Shown: piece after piece, positions 1 to 6,969 of the stretch
Position numbering within the stretch: position 1 is the first letter of the stretch
How the letters are laid out: the number at the start of each line of letters is the position of its first letter
Source of the DNA: an uncultured Bacilli bacterium
GTDB lineage: Bacteria > Bacillota_I > Bacilli_A > ML615J-28 > CAG-698
Assembly: GCA_947627395.1 (NCBI GenBank)
Contig: CANQVW010000027.1
Coordinates: forward strand, 1 to 14,812
DNA: 14,812 nt
Direction: 5' to 3'
The notes under the pieces: model-generated
The model's input: only the letters and a program-made list of their open reading frames with translations
The model's database searches: none
Told to the model about the DNA's origin: nothing
Made by a program: the position numbers and the translations under genes

Positions 1-620
1 GCTTAGAAATGTTAGTGACCCAAGCAAAAGTGGCTAATGAACTATTTCATCAAGATCAAGAAAATAGTGCTATTTCAAACTCTGAAATCGAAAGAATTGT
101 AAGAAAAATAAAGAAAGAAGTTTTGAATATTGTTCTCATTGGTCTTCCTGGTTCTGGTAAGTCTACTGTTGCCTCTTTACTTAAAACAACATTACAAGAA
201 AAAGGAATGCAAATGGAAGTTTTAGAATGTGATGAAATGATTGAAAAAGAAGAAGGATGTTCAATCAAAGAAATCTTTCAAACCCATGGAGAATCTTATT
301 TTAGAAATTTAGAAGAAAAATTAATTGGAAAAGTTTCTTTAGAAAGAAACAAAATTATATCAACAGGTGGTGGAGTTGTTTTAAATCCTAAAAACATTGA
401 CCTCTTAAGAGGAAATGGAATCTTAATATGGTTAGATCGTCCACTAAATCAAATTATTATTGATCAAGAAAAAAGACCTCTAACACGTAGTTTATCGGAT
501 TTAGAAAAACAGTATCAACAAAGAGTGAATTTATATCGCAGTTCTTGTGATATGATCATTCAAAATCATTCAACTTTAGAAGAAACAGTGAAAGGAATTA
601 TAGGTGAATTAAAATGGTAA
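1..620 (+). CDS. aroK: Shikimate dehydrogenase-shikimate kinase fusion, 3' part (AroE C-terminus plus complete AroK domain)
   Basis: The frame is already open at the left edge, so the gene is 5'-truncated. The first residues, LEMLVTQAKVANELF, match the conserved C-terminal helix of shikimate dehydrogenase (usual form G-x-x-ML-x-x-QA). A short linker follows, then a full shikimate kinase, which phosphorylates shikimate with ATP in the cytoplasm. Numbering from the ATG at 9, the kinase shows a Walker A loop GLPGSGKS (45-52), the acidic ECD site (73-75), the shikimate-binding Arg in YFRN (99), the GGG loop (120-122) and the lid RPL (156-158). The first Asp of the usual DxD is Glu here. The ATG at 9 lies inside the AroE helix and has no ribosome binding site, so I treat it as internal. 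The 3' end overlaps the DAHP synthase gene by 7 bases. Kinase identity is firm; the fusion is inferred from about 20 residues. Confidence 0.88.
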   Translation, partial: LEMLVTQAKVANELFHQDQENSAISNSEIERIVRKIKKEVLNIVLIGLPGSGKSTVASLLKTTLQEKGMQMEVLECDEMIEKEEGCSIKEIFQTHGESYFRNLEEKLIGKVSLERNKIISTGGGVVLNPKNIDLLRGNGILIWLDRPLNQIIIDQEKRPLTRSLSDLEKQYQQRVNLYRSSCDMIIQNHSTLEETVKGIIGELKW

Positions 621-1630
621 TTACAATTGAGCATCAAGCTCCAAGAAAAGAAGTCGAATCTTTGATTCGTGATATTGAATCTAAAGGATTAAAAGTTCAA
701 GAAATGGTGGGAGAAACAGTCAATATCTTAGGATTGATTGGAGATACAACGATTGTTGATGAAACAAGAATTGGAATGTATCCATGGGTATTATCTATTA
801 CTCATATTGCAACACCTTATAAAAAAGTTAGTCGTCAATTTCATCCTGAGGATACTATTATCGATGTCAATGGTGTTAAAATTGGTGGGAATGAGCCCAT
901 TGTTGTAATGGGTGGTCCTTGTTCTGTGGAAAGTGAAGAGCAAATTATGGAAATTGCTGAAGGTGTGAAAGAAGCAGGAGCTAAAATGTTAAGAGGTGGA
1001 GCATATAAACCTAGAACATCTCCTTATGTTTTCCAAGGATTAAAGAGTGAAGGCATTCGCTATTTATGCGAAGCAAGAGAAAAAACACACCTTCCTATTG
1101 TTACAGAAATGATGTCCGTTGATAAATTAGATGAATTTGTGGAAAATGTCGATGTCATTCAAGTTGGGGCAAGAAATATGCAAAACTTTGATTTATTAAG
1201 AGCACTAGGAAAAACCAATAAACCTATTTTATTAAAAAGAGGTCTTGCCAATACTTTAGAAGAATGGTTGATGAGTGCTGAATATATTATGTCAGAAGGA
1301 AATCCAAATGTCATTCTATGTGAAAGAGGAATTCGTACATTTGAAAGATCAACACGTAACACCTTAGATCTTTCAGTTATCCCTCAAATTAAAAAGATTA
1401 GTCATTTACCGATTGTCATTGACCCATCGCATGCAACAGGTCACTGGGAACTTGTGGAATCCATGTCTTTAGCTGCCATTGCTGCTGGATGTGATGGATT
1501 AATTATTGAAGTTCATAATCATCCTGAAAAGGCTTTAAGTGATGGTCAACAATCTTTAACTGTCGAACATTTCGCAAAATTAATTGAAAAGGGAAAAGCT
1601 ATTGCGAAAATCATAGGACGTGATATGTAA
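614..1630 (+). CDS. aroF: 3-deoxy-D-arabino-heptulosonate 7-phosphate (DAHP) synthase, type I-beta with N-terminal ferredoxin-like domain
   Basis: Condenses phosphoenolpyruvate and erythrose 4-phosphate to DAHP, the first step of the shikimate pathway. At 338 residues it equals the Thermotoga maritima-type enzyme. Residues 1-70 form the ferredoxin-like regulatory domain; the TIM-barrel catalytic domain follows from about 90. Visible motifs are GGPCSVE (100-106), KPRTSPY (132-138) and QVGARNMQN (183-191). The metal ligands expected for the family are present: C103, H273 in DPSHATG, E299 in IIEVH and D310 in LSDGQQS. In T. maritima the N-terminal domain mediates tyrosine feedback inhibition; the same is likely here but is not shown by sequence. 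The ATG at 614 overlaps the end of aroK, with an AGGTGA ribosome binding site inside aroK. The stop shares one base with aroA (TAATG). The symbol is generic, since this subfamily is variously called aroF, aroG or aroA. Confidence 0.95.
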   Translation: MVITIEHQAPRKEVESLIRDIESKGLKVQEMVGETVNILGLIGDTTIVDETRIGMYPWVLSITHIATPYKKVSRQFHPEDTIIDVNGVKIGGNEPIVVMGGPCSVESEEQIMEIAEGVKEAGAKMLRGGAYKPRTSPYVFQGLKSEGIRYLCEAREKTHLPIVTEMMSVDKLDEFVENVDVIQVGARNMQNFDLLRALGKTNKPILLKRGLANTLEEWLMSAEYIMSEGNPNVILCERGIRTFERSTRNTLDLSVIPQIKKISHLPIVIDPSHATGHWELVESMSLAAIAAGCDGLIIEVHNHPEKALSDGQQSLTVEHFAKLIEKGKAIAKIIGRDM

Positions 1631-2889
1631 TGGATGCATGGATTTATCCATCCAAAATAAAAAATGAACCTGCTTCATTACGTGTTCCAACATCTAAAAG
1701 TTTAGCCCATCGCAGTATTATTTGTGCAGGACTATCCCAAGGAAAAAGTATCATTCATGATGTTGATATGTCTTTAGATATCCAAGCAACGATTAGAGGA
1801 ATGACTGCTTTAGGAGCAAAGGTTGATATTCAAGGCAACACTTTAGAAATTGAAGGAATTTCTTCCAAAACAAAGTTGGATGAAGTTTCATTGGATTGTA
1901 ATGAATCCGGATCTACTTTACGCTTTTTGATTCCTCTTTGTTCTGTTTTATCAAAAAAAGCCATTCTTTATGGAACACCAAAATTAATTTCTAGACCTTT
2001 ATCTATTTATCAAGATCTTTTTCAAGAAGATATGAAAATAGAGGATCATTCTGTTACTGTTTATCCTCATTTAAAAGCCAAACATTATCAATTATTAGGA
2101 AATATTTCAAGTCAATTTATAACAGGAATGTTATTTACGCTTCCCTTGTTAGAAGAAGATTCTATTTTAGAAATTCTTCCTCCATTTGAGTCTGCCTCTT
2201 ATTTACGTTTAACACTGGAGGTGTTAGAGCAGTTTGGCATTCGTATTGAAAAAAGATCCCCTTACATTTATCATATTCCCGGAAATCAAACTTATCAAGC
2301 ATCGGAATATACTATTGAAGGAGATTATTCACAAGCAGCTTTTTTCTTTTGTTATGGAGCGTTTCATCAACCTTTAACTCTAACAGGATTAAAGCAAAAT
2401 AGCTTACAAGGAGATTCTATCATTCTTTCCATTTTAAAACAAATGGGAGCAAATTTAGATAAAGAAACACAAACGATTTATCCCTCCATTCTTCATGGAA
2501 CAAAGACCAATCTAGAAGATTGTCCAGATTTAGGACCGATTTTGATGGCAACAAGTGCATATGCGAAAGGAAAAAGTGTTTTTCACGGCATTAGACGTTT
2601 AAGATTAAAAGAGTCAGATCGTATGAAGGCCATGGAAGAAGAATTAAGTAAATTTGGAATTGTTGTTTCTTCAACTGAAGATGAAGCAATTATTCTCGGT
2701 CAAGATGAAATCAAAACAAACGAATCAATTGATAGTCACAATGATCACAGAATTTGTATGGCCATGTCCATTTTATCGACAGTTTCTAAAAATCCCGTCA
2801 AAATCAAAGGAATTGAATGTATTCATAAATCTTATCCAAACTTTTTCCAAGATTTAAGACAGTTAGGAGTGAACGTAGAAGAACAATGA
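1630..2889 (+). CDS. aroA: 3-phosphoshikimate 1-carboxyvinyltransferase (EPSP synthase)
   Basis: Transfers the enolpyruvyl group of PEP to shikimate 3-phosphate, the sixth shikimate-pathway step. At 419 residues it is near the usual length and spans both inverse alpha/beta domains. The N-terminal substrate loop is RVPTSKSLAHR (18-28), with Lys23 where the family has PGSKS, so Gly is replaced by Thr. The PEP/glyphosate loop reads ESGSTLRF (92-99). Further motifs are CPDLGP (298-303) with the catalytic Asp300, RLKESDR (325-331), DHR (372-374) and the C-terminal SYPNFF (401-406). It starts at a TAATG one-base overlap with the DAHP synthase stop and ends in an ATGA overlap with tyrA, so translational coupling is likely. 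The product feeds chorismate synthase, which is not in the window. Function is firm; glyphosate class cannot be read from sequence alone. Confidence 0.96.
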   Translation: MDAWIYPSKIKNEPASLRVPTSKSLAHRSIICAGLSQGKSIIHDVDMSLDIQATIRGMTALGAKVDIQGNTLEIEGISSKTKLDEVSLDCNESGSTLRFLIPLCSVLSKKAILYGTPKLISRPLSIYQDLFQEDMKIEDHSVTVYPHLKAKHYQLLGNISSQFITGMLFTLPLLEEDSILEILPPFESASYLRLTLEVLEQFGIRIEKRSPYIYHIPGNQTYQASEYTIEGDYSQAAFFFCYGAFHQPLTLTGLKQNSLQGDSIILSILKQMGANLDKETQTIYPSILHGTKTNLEDCPDLGPILMATSAYAKGKSVFHGIRRLRLKESDRMKAMEEELSKFGIVVSSTEDEAIILGQDEIKTNESIDSHNDHRICMAMSILSTVSKNPVKIKGIECIHKSYPNFFQDLRQLGVNVEEQ

Positions 2890-3740
2890 AAACCATAGAA
2901 AACTCTAACATACTCATTGTAGGTTTGGGATTAATTGGTGGAAGTTATGCCCGAGCCTTAAACAAACACCATATGATTCCTATGGGAGAAGATATCGATG
3001 AAGAAACCATGAAATATGCTTTAGAACATCATATGATCGATTCTAATTTTCTTTCCTTAGAAGAAAAAATTCAAAGAGCAGATTTTATTATTCTTGGACT
3101 TTATCCAAGTCAAGTCGTACCTTGGATTGAACACTATCAACCTTATATGAAAGAAGGAACTCTTATCACGGATGTTACCGGTGTTAAAAGAAGGATTACT
3201 TATCAAGTAGAACAAATTCTAAGAAAAGATGTTGAATTTATTGCTAGTCATCCCATGGCTGGAAAAGAAACCAGTGGAATTTTGCATGCAAGTGCCGATT
3301 TATTTCAAAAAGCGAATTTTATTATTACACCCACCCTTCATTCTTCAAAAGATTCCATTGAATGGATGAAGCAATTTGCTTTATTGTTAGGATGCAAATA
3401 CATTGAGATCTTAACCCCTGAACAACATGATGAAATCATTGGTTTTCTTTCTCAACTTCCTCATGCTATTGCTGTTGCATTGATGAATTCACATGAAGCA
3501 GAAAATTATATTAAATATACAGGAGATTCTTTTCGTGATTTAACGAGGATTGCAAAGGTCAATGAAGCTTTATGGAGTGAACTTTTTATATCGAATCAAG
3601 ATTATTTAATTAGTGAAATTGATCAATTTATCATTGAGTTAGAAAAACTAAAGCAAGATATTAAAGAAAATCGTATAACCGATTTAAAAGAAAAGTTTCA
3701 AACTTCCAAAGCAAAAAGAAAATTGTTTGATAAAATTTAA
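2886..3740 (+). CDS. tyrA: Prephenate dehydrogenase
   Basis: Oxidatively decarboxylates prephenate to 4-hydroxyphenylpyruvate, committing it to tyrosine. The Rossmann fold opens with GLGLIGGS (13-20). An acidic Asp36 after the second strand suggests NAD+ rather than NADP+ (inference). Family motifs include DVTGVK (96-101), SHPMAGKE (121-128) with catalytic His122, SQLPHA (189-194) with His193, and DSFRDLTRIA (214-223) carrying the prephenate-binding Arg217. At 284 residues it has only the core enzyme: no fused chorismate mutase and no C-terminal ACT domain. Feedback control of tyrosine synthesis may therefore rest on the DAHP synthase upstream. The ATG overlaps the aroA stop by four bases (ATGA). 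No hairpin terminator is apparent after the stop, although a new promoter lies about 37 bases downstream. Confidence 0.95.
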   Translation: MKTIENSNILIVGLGLIGGSYARALNKHHMIPMGEDIDEETMKYALEHHMIDSNFLSLEEKIQRADFIILGLYPSQVVPWIEHYQPYMKEGTLITDVTGVKRRITYQVEQILRKDVEFIASHPMAGKETSGILHASADLFQKANFIITPTLHSSKDSIEWMKQFALLLGCKYIEILTPEQHDEIIGFLSQLPHAIAVALMNSHEAENYIKYTGDSFRDLTRIAKVNEALWSELFISNQDYLISEIDQFIIELEKLKQDIKENRITDLKEKFQTSKAKRKLFDKI

Positions 3741-3776
3741 GTTTTTCAATAAAATGTTTTAAGTATGCAAAATTAT

Positions 3777-3805
3777 TTGATTTATAGATTTCATTTTGTT
3801 ACAAT
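3777..3805 (+). promoter_or_regulatory. Predicted sigma-A-type promoter for the small membrane protein gene
   Basis: A -35 box TTGATT (3777-3782) and a -10 box TACAAT (3800-3805) are separated by exactly 17 bases, placing the transcription start near 3812. It lies in the 132-base gap after tyrA and points at the small membrane protein gene. The ATGCAAAATTAT sequence (3765-3776) abuts the -35 box. Confidence 0.65.
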
Positions 3806-3872
3806 AAATTAAGTGAATGATGGATCAGTATTAAAGAGAGTAATAAAAAAAGAAAATGAGGTTATAAATCAT

Positions 3873-4199
3873 ATGAAAAAGTTTTTTTGCCATATAGGTC
3901 AAAGAATCAAATCTTTTTTTAAGTGGCTTTGGGATCAATTAAAAGATTGGCGTACGTTAATCATTTTTGCTATAGTTCTCCTCATTATGTATTTTCCAGC
4001 TTATGGATTTTATATCTTGTCCCTTGTATTCAAAAATAAATGGCTCGCAGGAGCTGCAACGATATACGTCGCCTTTTGGGCAGGCCCTTTTACTCCTTTT
4101 TTTCCGCTTTGTATTGCGATTACATTAGGGATTAAAAAGATATTTTTAAAGCTTAAAGAAAAGAAAAAAACAAAGAAAAATAACATTAAAAATTTATAG
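3873..4199 (+). CDS. Small basic membrane protein of unknown function
   Basis: A 108-residue protein I cannot assign to a named family. From the ATG at 3873 it has a basic, aromatic, probably amphipathic N-terminal segment (1-26, rich in Phe, Trp and Lys). A long hydrophobic stretch follows (about 28-52), then a second one (about 57-86) containing the Gly/Pro/aromatic run FWAGPFTPFFP (68-78). The tail is strongly lysine-rich (88-107). This predicts two transmembrane helices, or a helical hairpin, with both charged ends in the cytoplasm. I chose ATG 3873 because TGAGG at 3857-3861 precedes it. The upstream GTG at 3813 would sit at the predicted transcript 5' end with no ribosome binding site. 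The gene has its own promoter and sits alone between the aro and nrd operons. Composition resembles its neighbours, and two helices with a conserved-looking turn argue for a real gene. No function is claimed. Confidence 0.7.
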   Translation: MKKFFCHIGQRIKSFFKWLWDQLKDWRTLIIFAIVLLIMYFPAYGFYILSLVFKNKWLAGAATIYVAFWAGPFTPFFPLCIAITLGIKKIFLKLKEKKKTKKNNIKNL

Positions 4200-4238
4200 A
4201 GGAAATATTTATTAAAAATTAAAAGAACATGCAAAATT

Positions 4239-4253
4239 ATGAAAATTTTTCAT
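4239..4253. promoter_or_regulatory. Short palindrome upstream of the nrdD promoter, possible operator
   Basis: ATGAAAATTTTTCAT is a near-perfect inverted repeat with 7-base arms around one central base. It lies 11 bases upstream of the predicted -35 box of the nrd operon. The position would suit a regulator binding site. It does not resemble an NrdR box, and such short AT-rich palindromes also occur by chance. Confidence 0.25.
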
Positions 4254-4264
4254 TTTCATTTTAC

Positions 4265-4293
4265 TTGCAAATGAATTGAAAAAATGATAAACT
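4265..4293 (+). promoter_or_regulatory. Predicted promoter of the nrdD-nrdG-dut operon
   Basis: TTGCAA (4265-4270) and TAAACT (4288-4293) lie 17 bases apart, with a predicted start near 4300. That would leave a leader of about 30 bases carrying the GGAGG ribosome binding site at 4316-4320. The match to consensus is moderate. Confidence 0.5.
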
Positions 4294-4330
4294 CTCCTCG
4301 TTAATATCATTTTTTGGAGGGGTGAGAGTC

Positions 4331-6469
4331 GTGGAAACAAAATTAGAGCAAGTCTTCATCATTAAAAAAGATGGGACAAGAGAAGCATTTAACGCACAAA
4401 AAATCGTAAATGCTATTACAAAATCAGCGCAAAGAGTTTTAGTTCAATTCACACAAGATGACTACGACAAAATCGTAAGAAGTGTTGTTAAAAAGATTCA
4501 AGAAATGAAAATGGAAGAAATTAACATTGCTACAATGCATTATCTTGTTGAAAACGCACTGGAAGAAAACTTTCCTCAAGTAGCAAAAAGTTATCGTGAT
4601 TATCGTAATTATAAGCAAGATTTTGTTAAAATGTTGGATGATGTATACGTAAAAAGTCAAGCAATCATGTATATTGGAGATAAAGAAAATAGCAATACAG
4701 ATAGTGCTCTAGTTTCTACGAAACGTAGTTTAATTTTTAATCAATTAAATAAAGAATTATATAAAAAATTCTTTTTAACAACAGAAGAACTACAAGCATG
4801 TAATGATGGATATATCTATATTCATGATATGTCCGCAAGACGTGATACTATGAATTGTTGCTTATTTGACATTGAAACAGTTTTACATGGTGGATTTGAA
4901 ATGGGAAATGTTTGGTACAATGAGCCCAAATCCTTAGATGTTGCTTTTGATGTCATTGGAGATGTTGTACTCAGTACAGCAAGTCAACAATATGGTGGTT
5001 TTACTGTCCCTTCTATTGATTTAGTATTAGAACCTTATGCTGAAAAATCATATGAAAAAGCATATCAAAAATATTTATCTTTAGGTTTAGATGAAAAAGT
5101 AGCTGAAGAACAAGCTTTAAAAGATGTGGAAGAAACATTTAAACAAGGGTTCCAAGGCTTTGAATATAAATTTAATACCATTGGTTCAAGTCGTGGGGAT
5201 TATCCATTTATTACCATGACAATGGGTACAGGAACAGGAAGATTTGCAAAAATGGCATCTATTCAAATGTTGCGTACTCGTAAAGGTGGACAAGGTAAAC
5301 CAGGATTTAAAAAAGCCGTTTTATTCCCTAAAATTGTCTTTTTGTATGATGAGAATTTACATGGACCTGGAAAAGAATTAGAAGATGTATTTGAAGAAGG
5401 TATTCAATGTTCAAGTCGTACAATGTATCCAGATTGGTTAAGTTTAACTGGTGAGGGATATGTTGCTAGTATGTATAAAAAATATGGAAAAATCATTAGC
5501 CCTATGGGATGCCGTGCTTTCTTAAGTCCTTGGTATGAAAGAGGTGGCATGGAACCAGCTGACGAAAACGACAAACCTGTTTTTGTTGGTCGTTTCAATG
5601 TGGGTGCGATTAGCTTACATTTGCCCATGATTTTAGCAAAAGCTCGTCAAGAGAGTAAAGACTTTTATGAAGTTTTAGATTATTATTTGGAGTTAATTCG
5701 TCAACTACATATTAAGACATATGCATATTTAGGAGAAATGAAAGCATCTATTAATCCAATTGCTTATTGTGAAGGTGGTTTTTATGGAGGTCATTTAGGT
5801 ATTCATGATAAAATTAAACCATTACTAAAATCAGCAACTGCTTCCTTTGGATATACTGCTTTAAATGAATTACAAATGCTTTACAATGGAAAATCTTTAG
5901 TTGAAGATGGAGCTTTTGCTCATGAAGTATTGTCTTATATCAATCAAAAGATTCAAGAGTTTAAAAAGATCGATGGTAATTTATATGCCATCTATGGAAC
6001 TCCAGCTGAAAGCTTATGTGGACTTCAAGTAGAACAATTTCGTAAGAAATATGGCATTATTGAAGGTGTTTCTGATCGTCCATATGTTTCTAATAGTTTC
6101 CATTGTCACGTCACTGAATCTATCACGCCAATTCAAAAACAAGATTTGGAAGGAAGATTCTGGGAATTATCCAATGGTGGTAAAATTCAATATGTAAAAT
6201 ATCCAATTGATTATAACATCGATGCCATTCGTACTTTAGTTCGTCGTGCCATGAAAATGGGATTCTACGAAGGTGTCAATTTAAGTTTAGCTTATTGTGA
6301 AGATTGTGGACATGAAGAATTAAATATGGATGTTTGTCCAAAATGTGGTAGCACCAATTTAACAAAAATTGATCGTATGAATGGATATTTGTCTTATTCA
6401 CGTGTTAAGGGAGATACAAGGCTGAATGCTGCTAAAATGGCAGAAATTCAAGAAAGAAAGAGCATGTAA
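4331..6469 (+). CDS. nrdD: Anaerobic (class III) ribonucleoside-triphosphate reductase
   Basis: Reduces ribonucleoside triphosphates to deoxyribonucleotides using an oxygen-sensitive glycyl radical, which implies DNA precursor synthesis under anaerobic conditions. I place the start at GTG 4331: GGAGG at 4316-4320 is 10 bases upstream, whereas GTG 4322, in the same frame, is only one base from it. This gives 712 residues. An N-terminal ATP-cone allosteric domain spans about 5-95 (FIIKKDGTREAFNAQKI). The catalytic barrel includes NCC (about 175-177) and MGCRAFLSPW, whose Cys (about 394) is the probable thiyl-radical site. The C-terminus has a CxxC-x9-CxxC zinc site (Cys656, 659, 669, 672). It is followed by the glycyl radical loop RMNGYLSYSR, with Gly685 as the radical residue. 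nrdG begins three bases after the stop, so enzyme and activase are co-expressed. Family assignment is very secure. Confidence 0.97.
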   Translation: METKLEQVFIIKKDGTREAFNAQKIVNAITKSAQRVLVQFTQDDYDKIVRSVVKKIQEMKMEEINIATMHYLVENALEENFPQVAKSYRDYRNYKQDFVKMLDDVYVKSQAIMYIGDKENSNTDSALVSTKRSLIFNQLNKELYKKFFLTTEELQACNDGYIYIHDMSARRDTMNCCLFDIETVLHGGFEMGNVWYNEPKSLDVAFDVIGDVVLSTASQQYGGFTVPSIDLVLEPYAEKSYEKAYQKYLSLGLDEKVAEEQALKDVEETFKQGFQGFEYKFNTIGSSRGDYPFITMTMGTGTGRFAKMASIQMLRTRKGGQGKPGFKKAVLFPKIVFLYDENLHGPGKELEDVFEEGIQCSSRTMYPDWLSLTGEGYVASMYKKYGKIISPMGCRAFLSPWYERGGMEPADENDKPVFVGRFNVGAISLHLPMILAKARQESKDFYEVLDYYLELIRQLHIKTYAYLGEMKASINPIAYCEGGFYGGHLGIHDKIKPLLKSATASFGYTALNELQMLYNGKSLVEDGAFAHEVLSYINQKIQEFKKIDGNLYAIYGTPAESLCGLQVEQFRKKYGIIEGVSDRPYVSNSFHCHVTESITPIQKQDLEGRFWELSNGGKIQYVKYPIDYNIDAIRTLVRRAMKMGFYEGVNLSLAYCEDCGHEELNMDVCPKCGSTNLTKIDRMNGYLSYSRVKGDTRLNAAKMAEIQERKSM

Positions 6470-6472
6470 ACC

Positions 6473-6967
6473 ATGAGATATCATAATATCACTAAAGATG
6501 ATATGTTAAATGGGAGTGGATTACGCGTTGTTTTATGGGTGAGTGGATGTACACATCATTGCGATGAATGCCATAATCCCATTACATGGGATATTGATGG
6601 TGGACTTCCTTTTGATGAAGCAGCCAAAGAAGAAATCTTTACAGAACTAAGGAAAGATTATGTTTCAGGATTAACCTTAAGTGGAGGAGATCCTCTTCAT
6701 CCTTTAAATTTCAAAGATGTTGGAAAACTCATTACAGAAGTGAAAAAACTTTTTCCAACCAAAAATATTTGGTTATATACAGGATTCTTGTTTGAAGATA
6801 TTCAGAATATGCCCTTTTTAAAATATGTGGATGTCCTCGTTGATGGACCATTTGTGAAAGAATTAAAAGATGAAAAATACCCCTGGGCAGGAAGTACCAA
6901 TCAAAGAGTCATTGATGTTCCTAAAAGTTTAGCTCGTCAAGAAATTGTGTTGTATAAAGGAAAATAA
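6473..6967 (+). CDS. nrdG: Anaerobic ribonucleotide reductase activating protein (radical SAM)
   Basis: Uses a [4Fe-4S] cluster and S-adenosylmethionine to install the glycyl radical on NrdD. The 164-residue protein has the radical-SAM cluster motif CTHHCDEC (Cys26, Cys30, Cys33; CxxxCxxC), followed by HNPITWD. The SAM-contacting glycine-rich segment TLSGGDPL lies at about 68-75. The late strand VLVDGPF is typical of NrdG. Length and motif order match the family. Spacing to nrdD is three bases and to the dUTPase gene two bases, so the three genes form one transcription unit. The weak purine-rich ribosome binding site lies in the 3' end of nrdD. Confidence 0.96.
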   Translation: MRYHNITKDDMLNGSGLRVVLWVSGCTHHCDECHNPITWDIDGGLPFDEAAKEEIFTELRKDYVSGLTLSGGDPLHPLNFKDVGKLITEVKKLFPTKNIWLYTGFLFEDIQNMPFLKYVDVLVDGPFVKELKDEKYPWAGSTNQRVIDVPKSLARQEIVLYKGK

Positions 6968-6969
6968 AT

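Noticed and set aside
9..11. ATG as the true start of a stand-alone shikimate kinase
   Set aside because: It lies inside the conserved AroE C-terminal helix, the frame is open upstream, and no ribosome binding site can be seen.
3813..3872. GTG start giving a 128-residue form of the small membrane protein
   Set aside because: It would coincide with the predicted transcript 5' end and has no ribosome binding site. The extra 20 residues are polar and unremarkable, and ATG 3873 has TGAGG upstream.
4010..4234. Minus-strand open frame of 74 codons opposite the small membrane protein
   Set aside because: The Phe-rich stretch is only the complement of the lysine-rich tail. No promoter or ribosome binding site was seen for it.
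4200..4330. NrdR box upstream of nrdD
   Set aside because: No sequence resembling the paired 16-base NrdR consensus was found in the gap; only an unrelated AT palindrome is present.
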